Shown here piece after piece: positions 1-8,662 of a stretch of 64,000 nt of DNA (position 1 is its first letter; every line of letters begins with the position of its first letter). The stretch is from Rhizobium sp. 007 (lineage in GTDB: Bacteria; Pseudomonadota; Alphaproteobacteria; Rhizobiales; Rhizobiaceae). The notes beneath the pieces were generated by a model. The model made no database searches, was not told the origin of the DNA, and saw only the letters and a program-made list of their open reading frames with translations. The DNA is taken from assembly GCF_015353075.1 (NCBI RefSeq), contig NZ_CP064187.1, positions 3,554,501 to 3,618,500 of the forward strand, in the 5' to 3' direction. Made by a program: the position numbers and the translations under genes.

Positions 1-443
1 TTGAAAACATAGGCGTCGTTCGAACCTGACTGACCCTTTGCCGCGTGCACCGTGCGCGCAGCTACAGAGGCATCAAGTGCGCCGGCATACTGGGCGTGGT
101 CGCGATCAACGATGTAGGCAATTGCCTTGATGTTGCGTCGGCCGGGAAGCGATAGCGGCACATGCCGCTCGAGATAGACGTTGGTGACGAGCTCGCGGGC
201 GCGCAGATAGTCCATCACCTCGCCGCGCCTTTCCAAGGCCACGCGAAACGCTATGCCGCGGCAGGAGCCGCCGCGATCGAGGCCTAGCACGAGACCTGGG
301 TTTTGCTGCGTGCCGCGGTGAACCCAGGAATGGACGCATAGTGATCGCCGGTAGCCGTAAACGAGAGCCTGAGAGCGCTCAAGAAACTCGAAGCCCGGAT
401 TCCACATCAGCGATCCGTAGCCAAATACCCAAAATTCGTCCAT
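1..443 (-). CDS. Gamma-glutamylcyclotransferase (ChaC-like), 3' end outside window
   Basis: The reverse strand reads from an ATG at 443 without a stop to the window edge (147 codons seen). The N-terminus DEFWVFGYGSLMWNPGF carries the YGSLMWNP signature of ChaC-type gamma-glutamylcyclotransferases, which degrade glutathione in the cytosol to 5-oxoproline and Cys-Gly. Later segments such as RGIAFRV and YLERHVPL fit the same fold. An in-frame TGA a short way upstream and no other ATG make 443 the only reasonable start. The gene is divergent from the DUF2125 gene, with 52 bases between the two starts, which must hold both promoters. The C-terminus, including part of the catalytic pocket, is not visible, so activity cannot be judged. 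Confidence 0.85.
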   Translation of the reverse strand, partial: MDEFWVFGYGSLMWNPGFEFLERSQALVYGYRRSLCVHSWVHRGTQQNPGLVLGLDRGGSCRGIAFRVALERRGEVMDYLRARELVTNVYLERHVPLSLPGRRNIKAIAYIVDRDHAQYAGALDASVAARTVHAAKGQSGSNDAYVF

Positions 444-495
444 ATCGCAGGCCAGACCGAAATTCCCATTCGCGATTCACCATTGGAGAACCATC

Positions 496-1497
496 ATGGC
501 AGCGTCAAGCCAATCCGGCAGCGGCAGAAAATTCTGGTTGCTCGGCTTGGGCATCGTTCTGGTGATCGCGGTCTATACCGGCGGCTGGTTTTACGCAGCC
601 GCCCACCTCAAGGAGACCGTGCTCAAGGTTATTGCGCCGCGCAGCACGGCGGGCGTCAGCGGCGAATGCGCCGATATCGACTTTCGCGGCTATCCGTTCC
701 GCATTGGCCTCTATTGCTCGAAAGTGGGTGTGGATGACAACACGAACGGCGTCTCCGCTTCCTTTGGCGAACTTCGTTCCGCAGCCCAGGTTTACGCGCC
801 GGGCCATATCGTCTGGGAACTCGATTCGCCGGCTGAAATCCGCACGGCAAACGGCCTTTCGATCTCGGCGCAGTGGGCAAACCTGCAATCCAGCCTGGTG
901 ACGAGGCTGAGGGGCATCGATCGCACCTCCATGATCATCGACGGCCTGAAGGCGACCGCTGTTTCCTCCTATACCGGGCAAACGGTCAATGTCGATGCAG
1001 GACGCACGGAAGTCCATCTCCGCCAGAATGCAGGCGATCTCGACGGTGCCTTCTCACTCCAGGATGCAAATGCCGTCATCAAGGACTGGCCGCAGGTCTT
1101 CCCGAAATTCTCGGCGAGCGCCGATATCACCCTTGCAGGCAAAGGCGGAATGATCGACGGAAGCGATCCGCAAGGGCTTTATGGGGCAAGCGGAGAGCTG
1201 CGCAAGGCCGTCGCCGATATCGGCGACGGCAAGGTGATGAGTTTGACGGGCCCCTTCTCCTTCGATGAGCAAGGCTTTTTGTCCGGAAAGTTCAAGCTGG
1301 AGATCGAGCAACTCGGCCCCTGGCGCGACAGCCTGAAAAAGGCCCTCCCGGAAATCGCCAAGACCGTCGATACCGCCGCCAAGCTTCTAAAGGCGCTCGC
1401 GGTCGGCGGCGACAGGGTTTCGGTCGACCTCGTCGTCCAGCACGGCAATGCCACCGTAGGCGGCTTCATCCCGCTCGGCACGATTCCGCCGATCTGA
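496..1497 (+). CDS. DUF2125 domain-containing membrane-anchored protein
   Basis: A 333-residue protein with one hydrophobic segment at about residues 14-33 (FWLLGLGIVLVIAVYTGGWF) followed by a long periplasmic-type domain rich in beta-strand patterns. This matches the DUF2125 family of Rhizobiales. Its molecular role is not known; the topology suggests an inner-membrane anchor with the bulk in the periplasm. The start is preceded by GGAGAA at 485-490. It is convergent with tyrC, whose stop lies 3 bases away. Family assignment rests on recognising the architecture and the genomic position next to tyrC-hisC, not on a catalytic motif. Confidence 0.8.
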   Translation: MAASSQSGSGRKFWLLGLGIVLVIAVYTGGWFYAAAHLKETVLKVIAPRSTAGVSGECADIDFRGYPFRIGLYCSKVGVDDNTNGVSASFGELRSAAQVYAPGHIVWELDSPAEIRTANGLSISAQWANLQSSLVTRLRGIDRTSMIIDGLKATAVSSYTGQTVNVDAGRTEVHLRQNAGDLDGAFSLQDANAVIKDWPQVFPKFSASADITLAGKGGMIDGSDPQGLYGASGELRKAVADIGDGKVMSLTGPFSFDEQGFLSGKFKLEIEQLGPWRDSLKKALPEIAKTVDTAAKLLKALAVGGDRVSVDLVVQHGNATVGGFIPLGTIPPI

Positions 1498-1500
1498 GGC

Positions 1501-2433
1501 TCAGTTCGTCTTCGTGTCCTGCGCATGTGGGCGGCCAAAGTCTGGCGTATCCACATCCTGTCCCGCCTGGACGATCGAGCGGCGGATTGCGCGAGTGCGG
1601 CTGAAGAGCTCGAAAAGCTTGTCGCCCTCGCCCCAGCGGATCGCGCGCTGCAGATAGGCAAGATCTTCCGAAAAGCGCGCCAGCATTTCAAGGATCGCAT
1701 CCTTGTTGTGCAGGCAGACGTCGCGCCACATCGTCGGATCGGAGGCCGCAAGGCGCGTAAAGTCGCGAAAGCCGGAGGCGGAGTATTTGATGACTTCCGA
1801 TTCCGTCACGGTTTCCAGATCGTCGGCCGTGCCGACAATATTGTAGGCAATGATGTGCGGCAGGTGCGAGACGATGGCGAGCACCTTGTCGTGGTGGTCG
1901 GCGTCCATCTCATCGACCTTGGAGCCAAGGCTTTCCCAGAATTTACGAAGCTTCTTGAGCGCACCCTCATCCGTGCCTGCAATCGGCGTGAAGATGCACC
2001 AGCGGCCTTCGAAAAGGCCTGGGAAGCCGGCGTCGGGACCGGATTTTTCCGTACCGGCCAGCGGATGGCCGGGGATGAAGTGCACATGCGGTGGCATATG
2101 CGGCTGCATCTGCGCGATGACCGACGCCTTGGTAGATCCGACGTCGGTGACGATCGCCCCCGGCTTCACGCTTCCTGCGATTTCCTTGGCAACACTTTCC
2201 GAGGCGCCGACCGGCACGGACACGATGACGAGATCGGCATTCTCGGCGGCCTCGGCCGACGAAGTCGTATAACGGCTTCCGAGCTGCAATTCCTCGGCAC
2301 GCTTCAGCGTTTCGGCACTGCGCGTTGCCACGACGACTTCGTTGGCGAGCCCCAGTCGCTTGATGTCGTGGGCGATCGAGGAGCCGATCAGCCCGATGCC
2401 GATCAGCGCGATGCGATCAAACTGCGCTGTCAT
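1501..2433 (-). CDS. tyrC: Prephenate/arogenate (cyclohexadienyl) dehydrogenase
   Basis: A 310-residue cytosolic enzyme of tyrosine synthesis that oxidatively decarboxylates prephenate or arogenate with NAD(P). The N-terminal Rossmann motif GIGLIGSS starts at about residue 12. The central segment [19 protein letters not shown] (about residues 137-155) is the substrate-binding signature of the TyrA family. There is no fused chorismate mutase or ACT domain. The start ATG overlaps the hisC stop by 4 bases (ATGA), so the two genes are translationally coupled. The sequence does not decide whether prephenate or arogenate is preferred; the symbol follows the name usual in rhizobia. Confidence 0.93.
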   Translation of the reverse strand: MTAQFDRIALIGIGLIGSSIAHDIKRLGLANEVVVATRSAETLKRAEELQLGSRYTTSSAEAAENADLVIVSVPVGASESVAKEIAGSVKPGAIVTDVGSTKASVIAQMQPHMPPHVHFIPGHPLAGTEKSGPDAGFPGLFEGRWCIFTPIAGTDEGALKKLRKFWESLGSKVDEMDADHHDKVLAIVSHLPHIIAYNIVGTADDLETVTESEVIKYSASGFRDFTRLAASDPTMWRDVCLHNKDAILEMLARFSEDLAYLQRAIRWGEGDKLFELFSRTRAIRRSIVQAGQDVDTPDFGRPHAQDTKTN

Positions 2434-3539
2434 GCCGGGCGTCCCATGAATTCGCCGAGCGCTTCGATGACGCCGCGATTGGCTTCTTCGGGGCCAATGC
2501 TCATGCGGAGTGAATTGGGGAAGCCGTAGCTACGAACCGCCCGCAGGACATAGCCACGGCTCGTCAGAAAATCGTCGGCATCGGCAGCGCGCTTGCCGTC
2601 GACATCCGGAAAATGGATGAGGACGAAGTTGGTCACCGACGGCGTAACCTTGAGACCGATCGTTTCGAGCGCTCCGGTAACCTTCTCGATCCACATTTGG
2701 TTGAAGGAGGTCGCCTCTTGAACGAAGGCCTGATCGCGGATCGCCGCGGCGCCGGCCGCGATCGCCGGCGTATTCATGTTGAACGGGCCGCGCACGCGGT
2801 TCAGCGCATCGATGATCTCGGCAGGCGCATACATCCAGCCGACGCGGAGCGCGGCAAGCCCATAGACCTTCGAGAAGGTGCGGGTCATGACGACGTTCGC
2901 GTTCGAGGAGACGACCTCGATGCCGGATTCATAGTCGTTGCGCCGGACATATTCGGCATAGGCCGCATCGAGCACCAGGACGACATGCTTCGGCAGACCG
3001 GCCTGCAGGCGGCGGACTTCGCTGACCGGGATATAGGTACCGGTTGGATTGCCAGGATTGGCGATGAAGACGATCTTCGTCTTGTCTGTCACGGCGGCAA
3101 GGATCGCGTCGACATCGACGGTATGATCCGTCTCCTTCACCACGACAGGCGCTGCGCCCGCGCCCATGATCTGAATCTTGTAAACGAGGAAGCCGTGCTC
3201 GGTGATGATGCCTTCGTCACCGGGGCTGAGATAAACGTGGCAGAGCAAGCCGAGTAGTTCGTCCGAGCCGTTGCCACACATGATGTTAGCCGGATTCAGG
3301 CCATGAACCGCAGCGATCGCCTCGCGCAATTCGATCGCCTGCCCGTCCGGATAGCGCTCGAGATGGCCGGCGGCCGAACGGAAGGCTTCTATGGCCTTCG
3401 GGCTCGCACCAAGCGGCGTTTCGTTGGAGGAGAGCTTGTAGACGCGGGCGACGCCTGGTGCATGTTCCTTGCCCGGCACATAGGCTGCAATATCGAGGAT
3501 ACCGGGACGCGGAACAGGCTTGCTCATCTCAACGCTCAT
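2430..3539 (-). CDS. hisC: Histidinol-phosphate aminotransferase (HisC family)
   Basis: A class I/II PLP-dependent aminotransferase of 369 residues. [12 protein letters not shown] near the N-terminus, [14 protein letters not shown] in the middle and [15 protein letters not shown] with the PLP lysine are typical of HisC. It converts histidinol phosphate and 2-oxoglutarate to imidazole-acetol phosphate and glutamate in reverse; HisC-like enzymes beside tyrA/tyrC often also act on aromatic substrates, which is likely here given the 4-base overlap with tyrC. I chose ATG 3539 ([14 protein letters not shown]), with AAGG about 8 bases upstream, over a longer frame to 3593 whose extra N-terminus is not HisC-like. 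ATG 3527 is a second option. Confidence 0.92.
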   Translation of the reverse strand: MSVEMSKPVPRPGILDIAAYVPGKEHAPGVARVYKLSSNETPLGASPKAIEAFRSAAGHLERYPDGQAIELREAIAAVHGLNPANIMCGNGSDELLGLLCHVYLSPGDEGIITEHGFLVYKIQIMGAGAAPVVVKETDHTVDVDAILAAVTDKTKIVFIANPGNPTGTYIPVSEVRRLQAGLPKHVVLVLDAAYAEYVRRNDYESGIEVVSSNANVVMTRTFSKVYGLAALRVGWMYAPAEIIDALNRVRGPFNMNTPAIAAGAAAIRDQAFVQEATSFNQMWIEKVTGALETIGLKVTPSVTNFVLIHFPDVDGKRAADADDFLTSRGYVLRAVRSYGFPNSLRMSIGPEEANRGVIEALGEFMGRPA

Positions 3540-3625
3540 GGGATCGACCTTGAAAAAACGCCGGAAATTCCGGCCGGAATTGCCCTGTGGCAATAAAGCG
3601 GAAAGCGGCCTTTGTCGAGTGAGAC

Positions 3626-4366
3626 TTAACGGCTGCGTGTCGTCGGAACACCATGCGGCGCAAGAACCGGCACGAAGACGCGGCGCGAAGCCCGTGCGGC
3701 TACCGGCAGGCCCTGATAGAGCCGCTTCTGTGCCTCGACGATGATGACGCCTGAAAAGGCCGGCCAGAGTGTGCGGCCAATGCGTTCGAAGGCGCGGCGA
3801 AGGCTGAGAACCGTGCGAAGCTTCGACGGCGGGAAGAACAGCGCCTCGGCGGTCGCGCCGGGCGTGAAATTCGTCTCGCGCAGCAGATGCGTGAGTTGAC
3901 CCCGCGAATAGGGGCGCCCGGAGCCGAAAGGCGTATGTTCCATGCGCGCCCAGACGCCGCGCCGGTTCGGCACCACGATGACGAGGCGTCCGCCGGGCGC
4001 AAGCACGCGCCAGAGCTCCTTCAAGGTCTCCCGCGGGCTTTCGGCGAATTCCAGCGAATGGACCATCAGCACACGATCAATGGACGAATCGGGAAGCGGC
4101 AGTTCTTCGTCGAAGATCAGTGCTGTCGACGACAACGACCCCACCGGCCAGTTCACGGCGCCCTGCCCGGCTGGCATGAAGGCGAAGGTGCGCTCGGTAT
4201 CGGCGCTGAACCGGTCGAGGAAGGGAACGGCATAGCCGATGCCGACGAGCCGCTCCTGCGGCAGGCGCACCCAAAGCGACGACAGCGCCATGGCAATCGA
4301 GTGCTCGGCAAGGCGGCCGAGCTCGGAGTGATAGAACTGGCGCAGATCGACAATATCCGTGTGCAT
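3626..4366 (-). CDS. Class I SAM-dependent methyltransferase (type 11)
   Basis: A 246-residue protein from ATG 4366 ([14 protein letters not shown]). The segment [15 protein letters not shown] followed by [20 protein letters not shown] is the post-II and post-III part of a type-11 methyltransferase fold. The glycine-rich SAM loop is weakly conserved ([12 protein letters not shown]), as is usual in this rhizobial family. The substrate is unknown. The start lies 89 bases from the divergent gloB start. The longer frame upstream of 4366 reads into gloB and is not real. The C-terminus is basic and may not belong to the catalytic core. Confidence 0.82.
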   Translation of the reverse strand: MHTDIVDLRQFYHSELGRLAEHSIAMALSSLWVRLPQERLVGIGYAVPFLDRFSADTERTFAFMPAGQGAVNWPVGSLSSTALIFDEELPLPDSSIDRVLMVHSLEFAESPRETLKELWRVLAPGGRLVIVVPNRRGVWARMEHTPFGSGRPYSRGQLTHLLRETNFTPGATAEALFFPPSKLRTVLSLRRAFERIGRTLWPAFSGVIIVEAQKRLYQGLPVAARASRRVFVPVLAPHGVPTTRSR

Positions 4367-4455
4367 CGCAATAAATGTTATCAGCGGGCGATTGGACTTC
4401 AAGGCCGGAGCCTCTACATTCCGGACATGTTCGTGGGAAAGAGGCCGCTTGGACA

Positions 4456-5226
4456 ATGAAACCTTTGGAATTAGAAGTTTTTCTTTGCCGATCCGATAAT
4501 TTCGGCGTTCTCGTGCATGATCCGGAGTCCGGGCTGACGGCATCGATCGACGCGCCGGAAGAGGCGGCCGTGGCAGCGGCTGCTAAACGGCGCGGCTGGA
4601 AGATTTCGCACATCTTCGCCACGCATCACCACACCGACCACGTGGAAGGCAATCTGGCGTTGAAGGAGCAATTCGGCTGCGAGATCATCGGTCCGGTCAA
4701 CGAAGCCGTGGCAATTCCCGGCCTCGACAAATCGATGGCCGATGGCGATAGCTTTCCCTTCGGCGACCATATGGTCAACGTCATCGAAACGCCGGGCCAT
4801 ACCGTCGGCCATATCTGTTACCATTTCGCTGACGACAAGCTGCTTTTTGCCGCCGATACGCTCTTTGCACTGGGCTGCGGCCGCCTCTTGGAGCGCCCGG
4901 CCGCGGATATGTGGCATTCGCTGCAGAAGCTGGCCGTGCTGCCAGACGAGACGGCGATCTATTTCGGCCATGAATATACGCTTTCGAACGCTCGTTTCGC
5001 TTTGACGATCGATCCGGACAACGAGCGGCTGAAGACGCGTGCTGCGGAGATCGAGGCTCTGCGCGCCGAAGGCAGGTTCACGATCCCGACGACGCTGGGC
5101 CTGGAAAAGGAAACCAACCCTTTTCTTCGCGCTGCCGATCCCGCCATCCGCCGCAATCTCCTGATGGAAAGCAAGACGAACGAGGAAGTCTTTGCGGAGA
5201 TCCGCAGGCGCAAGGACAATTTCTGA
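4456..5226 (+). CDS. gloB: Hydroxyacylglutathione hydrolase (glyoxalase II)
   Basis: A 256-residue metallo-beta-lactamase-fold enzyme that hydrolyses S-D-lactoylglutathione to glutathione and D-lactate, completing methylglyoxal detoxification. The metal motif THHHTDH is at residues 56-62. Further metal ligands are seen in ETPGHTVGH (about 112-120), AADTLF and YFGHEYT (about 170), and the C-terminal HAGH-type tail NPFLR is present. The start ATG at 4456 gives [17 protein letters not shown], the family N-terminus. The stop overlaps the start of the following cupin gene (TGATG), so both are in one operon. Confidence 0.94.
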   Translation: MKPLELEVFLCRSDNFGVLVHDPESGLTASIDAPEEAAVAAAAKRRGWKISHIFATHHHTDHVEGNLALKEQFGCEIIGPVNEAVAIPGLDKSMADGDSFPFGDHMVNVIETPGHTVGHICYHFADDKLLFAADTLFALGCGRLLERPAADMWHSLQKLAVLPDETAIYFGHEYTLSNARFALTIDPDNERLKTRAAEIEALRAEGRFTIPTTLGLEKETNPFLRAADPAIRRNLLMESKTNEEVFAEIRRRKDNF

Positions 5227-5648
5227 TGTCTCCCGACGATATTATAGAAGCGCTTTCGATGCAGCCGCATCCGGAAGGCGGCTGGTACGTGCAGACGTTT
5301 CGCGATGGCAATGGCAAGGATCGAGGGCACTCGACGGCAATCTACTATCTGCTGAAAGCCGGGCAACGTTCGCACTGGCATCGCGTTCACGATGCGGCGG
5401 AGGTCTGGCATTATTACGCCGGTGCGCCCTTGGCACTCCACAGGTCCGCAGACGGCGCGGAAAGCGAAACCTTGATGCTCGGCATCGACCTGGCAAATGG
5501 TGAGCGTCCGCAAGCAATCATTCCGGCAAACTGGTGGCAATCGGCAGAAACGCTTGGCGAATACACGCTCGTTGGCTGTACGGTGGCGCCGGGCTTCGAG
5601 TTCTCGAAATTCGAAATGGCACCGATGGATTGGAAACCGGGCGGCTGA
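5226..5648 (+). CDS. Cupin domain-containing protein (DUF985 type)
   Basis: A 140-residue single-domain cupin. HPEGGWYVQTFRD at the start and HWHRVHDAAEVWHYYAGAPL in the first cupin motif, with the two histidines and the glutamate that usually bind a metal, identify the DUF985 group. Members are small beta-barrel proteins; some act as sugar isomerases or epimerases, but no function is assigned to this group. It overlaps the gloB stop by one base and so is cotranslated. The opposite strand is read from 5652, leaving only 3 bases to the convergent DMT transporter gene. Confidence 0.85.
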   Translation: MSPDDIIEALSMQPHPEGGWYVQTFRDGNGKDRGHSTAIYYLLKAGQRSHWHRVHDAAEVWHYYAGAPLALHRSADGAESETLMLGIDLANGERPQAIIPANWWQSAETLGEYTLVGCTVAPGFEFSKFEMAPMDWKPGG

Positions 5649-5651
5649 GAC

Positions 5652-6548
5652 CTATTCAGCCGCCGCCGCAACCTGTTTTGCGACGCTTTTACGGCGGAAC
5701 ATTTCCTGAGCCGCAAGCACTGCACCGCCGGTGACCAGCAGGCAGGCAAGCGCAATGCGCCAGCTTGGCTCGGCAAAGCCGAATATCGTCAGGATGAGCG
5801 TCGAAAGCAACGGCGCTGCATAACTTGCCGCGCCGAGGATCTGGATGTCGCCGTTCTTGACGCCGTAATCCCAGGCATAGAACGCAGCGCCGACCGGGAA
5901 GAGACCGAGACCGGCAACGGCGATCCATTCGAAAGCCGTTTCCGGCCAAAGGGTTGTTTCCAACCCGAGATGGCAGAAGAACGACAGAATGGATGTCGCA
6001 AGGCAGAAGCCGGTAACGACATCGGTCGAGACCGCATCGAAGCGCCGCGTCAGGAGCGAATAGCCGGACCAGGTGAAGGCGCAAAGGAAGGCAGCGCCGT
6101 AGCCGATCGCATAGGCACCGTCGAAATCGATGCCGTTGCGGCCGACGATTAGGAAAGTGCCGCAGAGCCCGGCGAGCGCGCCTGCCACATGATACCAGCG
6201 CAACCGCTCAGCCGGCAGCAGCGCCGAGCCGACGACAATCAGCAGCGGCCAGAGATAGGCAATCAAGCCGGCCTCCACGGCCGGCGCGTTCCGAAGCGCG
6301 GTGAAATAGAGGAAGTGATAGCCGAAGAGGCCGGCGATGCCGATGATCCAGACCTTTGCCGGCTGCCTCAGGAGCGCCACGCGAGACGGGTTGAGGATCA
6401 AAACGGCAATGCCCGGGATGCTGCCGATCGCAAAGCAGATCGCCGAAAGCTGGAACGGCGGCATCTTGCCGGATGCAGCGGTGAAGAGCGCCAGAAACGA
6501 CCACATCAGAATGGCCGTGAACCCGATCAATGTCGCCCGAAGCTTCAC
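5652..6548 (-). CDS. DMT-superfamily (EamA) exporter, YddG-like
   Basis: A 298-residue polytopic inner-membrane protein with about ten hydrophobic segments and two EamA repeats. The opening KLRATLIGFTAILMWSFLA resembles the aromatic amino acid exporter YddG. I prefer the GTG start at 6548 because AAGGGGGA lies directly upstream; an ATG at 6587 would overlap the upstream gene and add an unrelated polar N-terminus. It lies 28 bases behind the DUF3108 gene and may share its transcript. The substrate is unproven: aromatic amino acids are an inference from similarity and from the nearby tyrC-hisC genes. Confidence 0.85.
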   Translation of the reverse strand: MKLRATLIGFTAILMWSFLALFTAASGKMPPFQLSAICFAIGSIPGIAVLILNPSRVALLRQPAKVWIIGIAGLFGYHFLYFTALRNAPAVEAGLIAYLWPLLIVVGSALLPAERLRWYHVAGALAGLCGTFLIVGRNGIDFDGAYAIGYGAAFLCAFTWSGYSLLTRRFDAVSTDVVTGFCLATSILSFFCHLGLETTLWPETAFEWIAVAGLGLFPVGAAFYAWDYGVKNGDIQILGAASYAAPLLSTLILTIFGFAEPSWRIALACLLVTGGAVLAAQEMFRRKSVAKQVAAAAE

Positions 6549-6576
6549 CTGTCCCCCTTCACGCAGACCAGCTCCG

Positions 6577-7371
6577 TCAGTTTGCACGGTATTTCACCGC
6601 GGTAATCGTCACCGTTCCGTACTGCGTCGGAATGCGAACATAGACCGGAGCATATACGTTGGCCGTATCCGCCTTTGCAAACCAGATTTCCATGTTGCCG
6701 CTTCTGCTCAGATAATCGATATCCTTGCGGCCTTTCCTGTAGCCAGACCTGGGCACGAAACGCACGCCGCAGACCGTTGCCTTGCCGGAAAACCCATCCG
6801 TCTTGAAATCCTGGGATCCCTTTGGCGAAAGCACAAGGTCCATGCGCATCTCGCCGTCATAGATCGGCAGGCGCTGCGAGCAGAGTTTCGTATCCGCCGG
6901 GAAGATCAACCCGGAGATGGGATCAAGCACGGAGCGCATATCGCCCGGCTTGACATCGACCCAGTTGCGTGGCTGGCGCCGTTCCGGCTTCACGGTCGTG
7001 GAGACGATATCGCCGTTTCTGTAGCGGACTTCGTAGGTACGCGCGCGTTTGCCACTCTTGTAATAGAGGTAGTAGCGCTGCGCTTGCAGTCGGTCGTTGC
7101 GCAGGACACCGGTGACGTTGGTTTTCGCAGCAATGTTCGTCACAAGATCGGCAAGGCCCGCCGAACTGATATTGCCTGAAACCTGGTAGCGCTGATCATC
7201 GTCGATCTGGGTAACGAAGGCGGCGCGCGCAATTGGCAGGATTCCGAGAGCAACTCTATATTCCGTACGATGACGGATCTCGCTTGCGCCGGCCGGGATG
7301 GACATCAGCGCTGCAATTGACGATAGGAAAATCCGCCTGCCCAGATGAGCCATGAAGAGAGCCTTTTTCAA
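6577..7371 (-). CDS. DUF3108 domain-containing periplasmic protein
   Basis: A 264-residue protein with a cleavable-looking signal peptide (IFLSSIAALMSIPAGAS, cut near residue 30). The mature part starts HRTEYRVALGILPIARAAF and contains the DUF3108 pattern of alternating beta-strands, including YYLYYKSGKRARTYEVRY. The family is periplasmic or envelope-associated and has no known biochemical activity. The gene is the first of a two-gene minus-strand unit with the DMT exporter. It is divergent from rpmB; the 222 bases between them hold the rpmB promoter. Confidence 0.82.
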   Translation of the reverse strand: MKKALFMAHLGRRIFLSSIAALMSIPAGASEIRHRTEYRVALGILPIARAAFVTQIDDDQRYQVSGNISSAGLADLVTNIAAKTNVTGVLRNDRLQAQRYYLYYKSGKRARTYEVRYRNGDIVSTTVKPERRQPRNWVDVKPGDMRSVLDPISGLIFPADTKLCSQRLPIYDGEMRMDLVLSPKGSQDFKTDGFSGKATVCGVRFVPRSGYRKGRKDIDYLSRSGNMEIWFAKADTANVYAPVYVRIPTQYGTVTITAVKYRAN

Positions 7372-7469
7372 GGGCAGACAATGCCCTGCACAAGCGGTCT
7401 ATACTCCTGCCGCGCATAGAAGCAAACACGAGCTTTTTGACAGAATTGCGGGAAAGGCCAAGGTTTGGC

Positions 7470-7498
7470 TTGACGCCGGCGGCCGGTCTGACTATAGA
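7470..7498 (+). promoter_or_regulatory. Sigma-70 type promoter of rpmB
   Basis: TTGACG at 7470-7475 and TATAGA at 7493-7498 are separated by exactly 17 bases, close to the vegetative consensus. The rpmB start is at 7594, so transcription starting near 7505 would give a leader of about 90 bases. This is a strong match for a ribosomal protein gene. The site is read from sequence only. Confidence 0.75.
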
Positions 7499-7593
7499 AC
7501 CGCAACTTTCCAATTATGGCCTGTTGGATTGCAGACCCGCGTTTGCCGGGGCATGGTAATTCGATGGCCTAGAAAAACAAGAATAGGTGTTCA

Positions 7594-7884
7594 ATGTCCC
7601 GCGTGTGCGAATTGACCGGCAAGACCGTCCTGACTGGTAACAATGTCAGCCATGCCAACAACAAGACCAAGCGCCGGTTCCTGCCGAACCTGTGCCAGGT
7701 TACGCTGATCTCCGACGCTCTCGGCCAGCGCTACCGTCTGCGTGTTTCAGCTGCTGCGCTGCGCTCCGTCGAGCATCGCGGTGGCCTCGATGCCTTCCTG
7801 ATCAAGGCAAGCGAAAACGAACTGTCGATGCGCGCCCGTCTTCTGCGCCGACAGATTGTCAAGAAGACCGCCGAAGCCGCATAA
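7594..7884 (+). CDS. rpmB: 50S ribosomal protein L28
   Basis: A 96-residue basic protein. [29 protein letters not shown] is not quoted in full, but residues 1-12 ([12 protein letters not shown]) and the [16 protein letters not shown] segment at 17-32 are the L28 signature. The C-terminal extension that follows the conserved core (about residues 80-96) is usual in alphaproteobacteria. It is monocistronic, with a good sigma-70 promoter upstream and a terminator hairpin downstream. Confidence 0.97.
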   Translation: MSRVCELTGKTVLTGNNVSHANNKTKRRFLPNLCQVTLISDALGQRYRLRVSAAALRSVEHRGGLDAFLIKASENELSMRARLLRRQIVKKTAEAA

Positions 7885-7912
7885 GCTTCGACACCTTCTT
7901 CCATACGGCTTC

Positions 7913-7950
7913 AAAGGCTTGCACGGCTAATACCGGACAAGCCTTTTGCT
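7913..7950 (+). terminator. Intrinsic terminator-like hairpin after rpmB
   Basis: AAAGGCTTG at 7913-7921 pairs perfectly with CAAGCCTTT at 7938-7946, giving a 9-bp stem with a 16-base loop and ending in a short T run. It lies 29 bases after the rpmB stop and just before the riboswitch candidate, so it probably separates rpmB from yhhQ. The loop is longer than usual for a terminator and the T run is short, so termination may be partial. Confidence 0.55.
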
Positions 7951-7970
7951 TTGCCGGCCCGATAACCCAA

Positions 7971-8000
7971 CTGGTGGCATCACCCAGGATAAAAAAATGC
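7971..8000 (+). promoter_or_regulatory. preQ1-I riboswitch candidate
   Basis: CTGG at 7971-7974 pairs with CCAG at 7984-7987 (stem P1). The loop base run GCAT at 7977-7980 pairs with ATGC at 7997-8000 (pseudoknot P2), and an A-rich tail (GATAAAAAAA) links them. The stretch CACCC-3 bases-ATAAAAAA matches the Bacillus subtilis preQ1-I aptamer in order and spacing, and the whole fits in 30 bases. It directly precedes yhhQ, a transporter for queuosine precursors. The 3' arm of P1 overlaps the ribosome-binding site (AGGA at 7986-7989) and P2 includes the start codon itself, so ligand binding should block translation. The role is inferred; folding and binding are untested. Confidence 0.7.
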
Positions 8001-8632
8001 TGAAGACCCGCTATACCCTCCTCTACATCGCTCTGATGACGCTCGTCGTCGTGGCTTCCAACTTCCTCGTCCAGTTTCCCGTGAACGCGGAAGTCGCCGG
8101 CATCAACCTCGCCGATATCCTGACCTGGGGTGCGTTCAGCTATCCGGTCGCTTTCCTGATCACCGATCTCACGAATCGCCAGTTCGGTCCTCAGGTAGCG
8201 CGAAAGGTCGTGTTCGCCGGCTTTGTCGTCGGCATCGGGCTTTCCTTCTTCACATCAGTGCCGCGCATCGCGATCGCCTCCGGTTCTGCTTACCTCGCCG
8301 GCCAGCTGCTCGATATCGCTGTCTTCAATCGCCTTCGCCGCCAGACCTGGTGGCGTGCCCCGCTCGTCGGCTCGCTGATCGGCTCGGCGCTCGACACGGC
8401 GATCTTCTTCTCCTTCGCCTTTGCCGCCTTCTTCGTCTTCCTCGGCCCGAACGATCCGTTTGCGTTGGAGCAGGCCCCGATCCTCGGTGCAATGGCCGCT
8501 CAGGCGCCGCGCTGGATTTCCTGGGCGATCAGCGATTTCTCGGTGAAGATGATCATGGGCCTCGTCATGCTGCTGCCCTACGGTGCACTCATGAACGTGC
8601 TGCGGCCGATGCAGCCGGCCCGCGCAAGCTGA
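7997..8632 (+). CDS. yhhQ: Queuosine precursor transporter (VUT family, COG1738)
   Basis: A 211-residue inner-membrane protein with about six hydrophobic segments. The start LLYIALMTLVVVASNFLVQFP, shown here in part, and the loop TWGAFSYPVAFLITDLTN with its acidic/aromatic pattern are typical of YhhQ. Family members import preQ0 or preQ1, which are used to make queuosine in tRNA. ATG 7997 is chosen because CAGGAT is 7 bases upstream and the protein then begins MLKTRYTLLY; the longer frame from 7946 runs through the riboswitch. The gene is likely controlled at the translation level by the preQ1-I candidate. Confidence 0.88.
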   Translation: MLKTRYTLLYIALMTLVVVASNFLVQFPVNAEVAGINLADILTWGAFSYPVAFLITDLTNRQFGPQVARKVVFAGFVVGIGLSFFTSVPRIAIASGSAYLAGQLLDIAVFNRLRRQTWWRAPLVGSLIGSALDTAIFFSFAFAAFFVFLGPNDPFALEQAPILGAMAAQAPRWISWAISDFSVKMIMGLVMLLPYGALMNVLRPMQPARAS

Positions 8633-8662
8633 TCGGCAGTGGGCGGCCTTCGAAAAGGCCAT

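Noticed and set aside
1525..2529. 334-codon frame opposite tyrC and hisC
   Set aside because: It is the antisense of two well-supported genes and has no family content.
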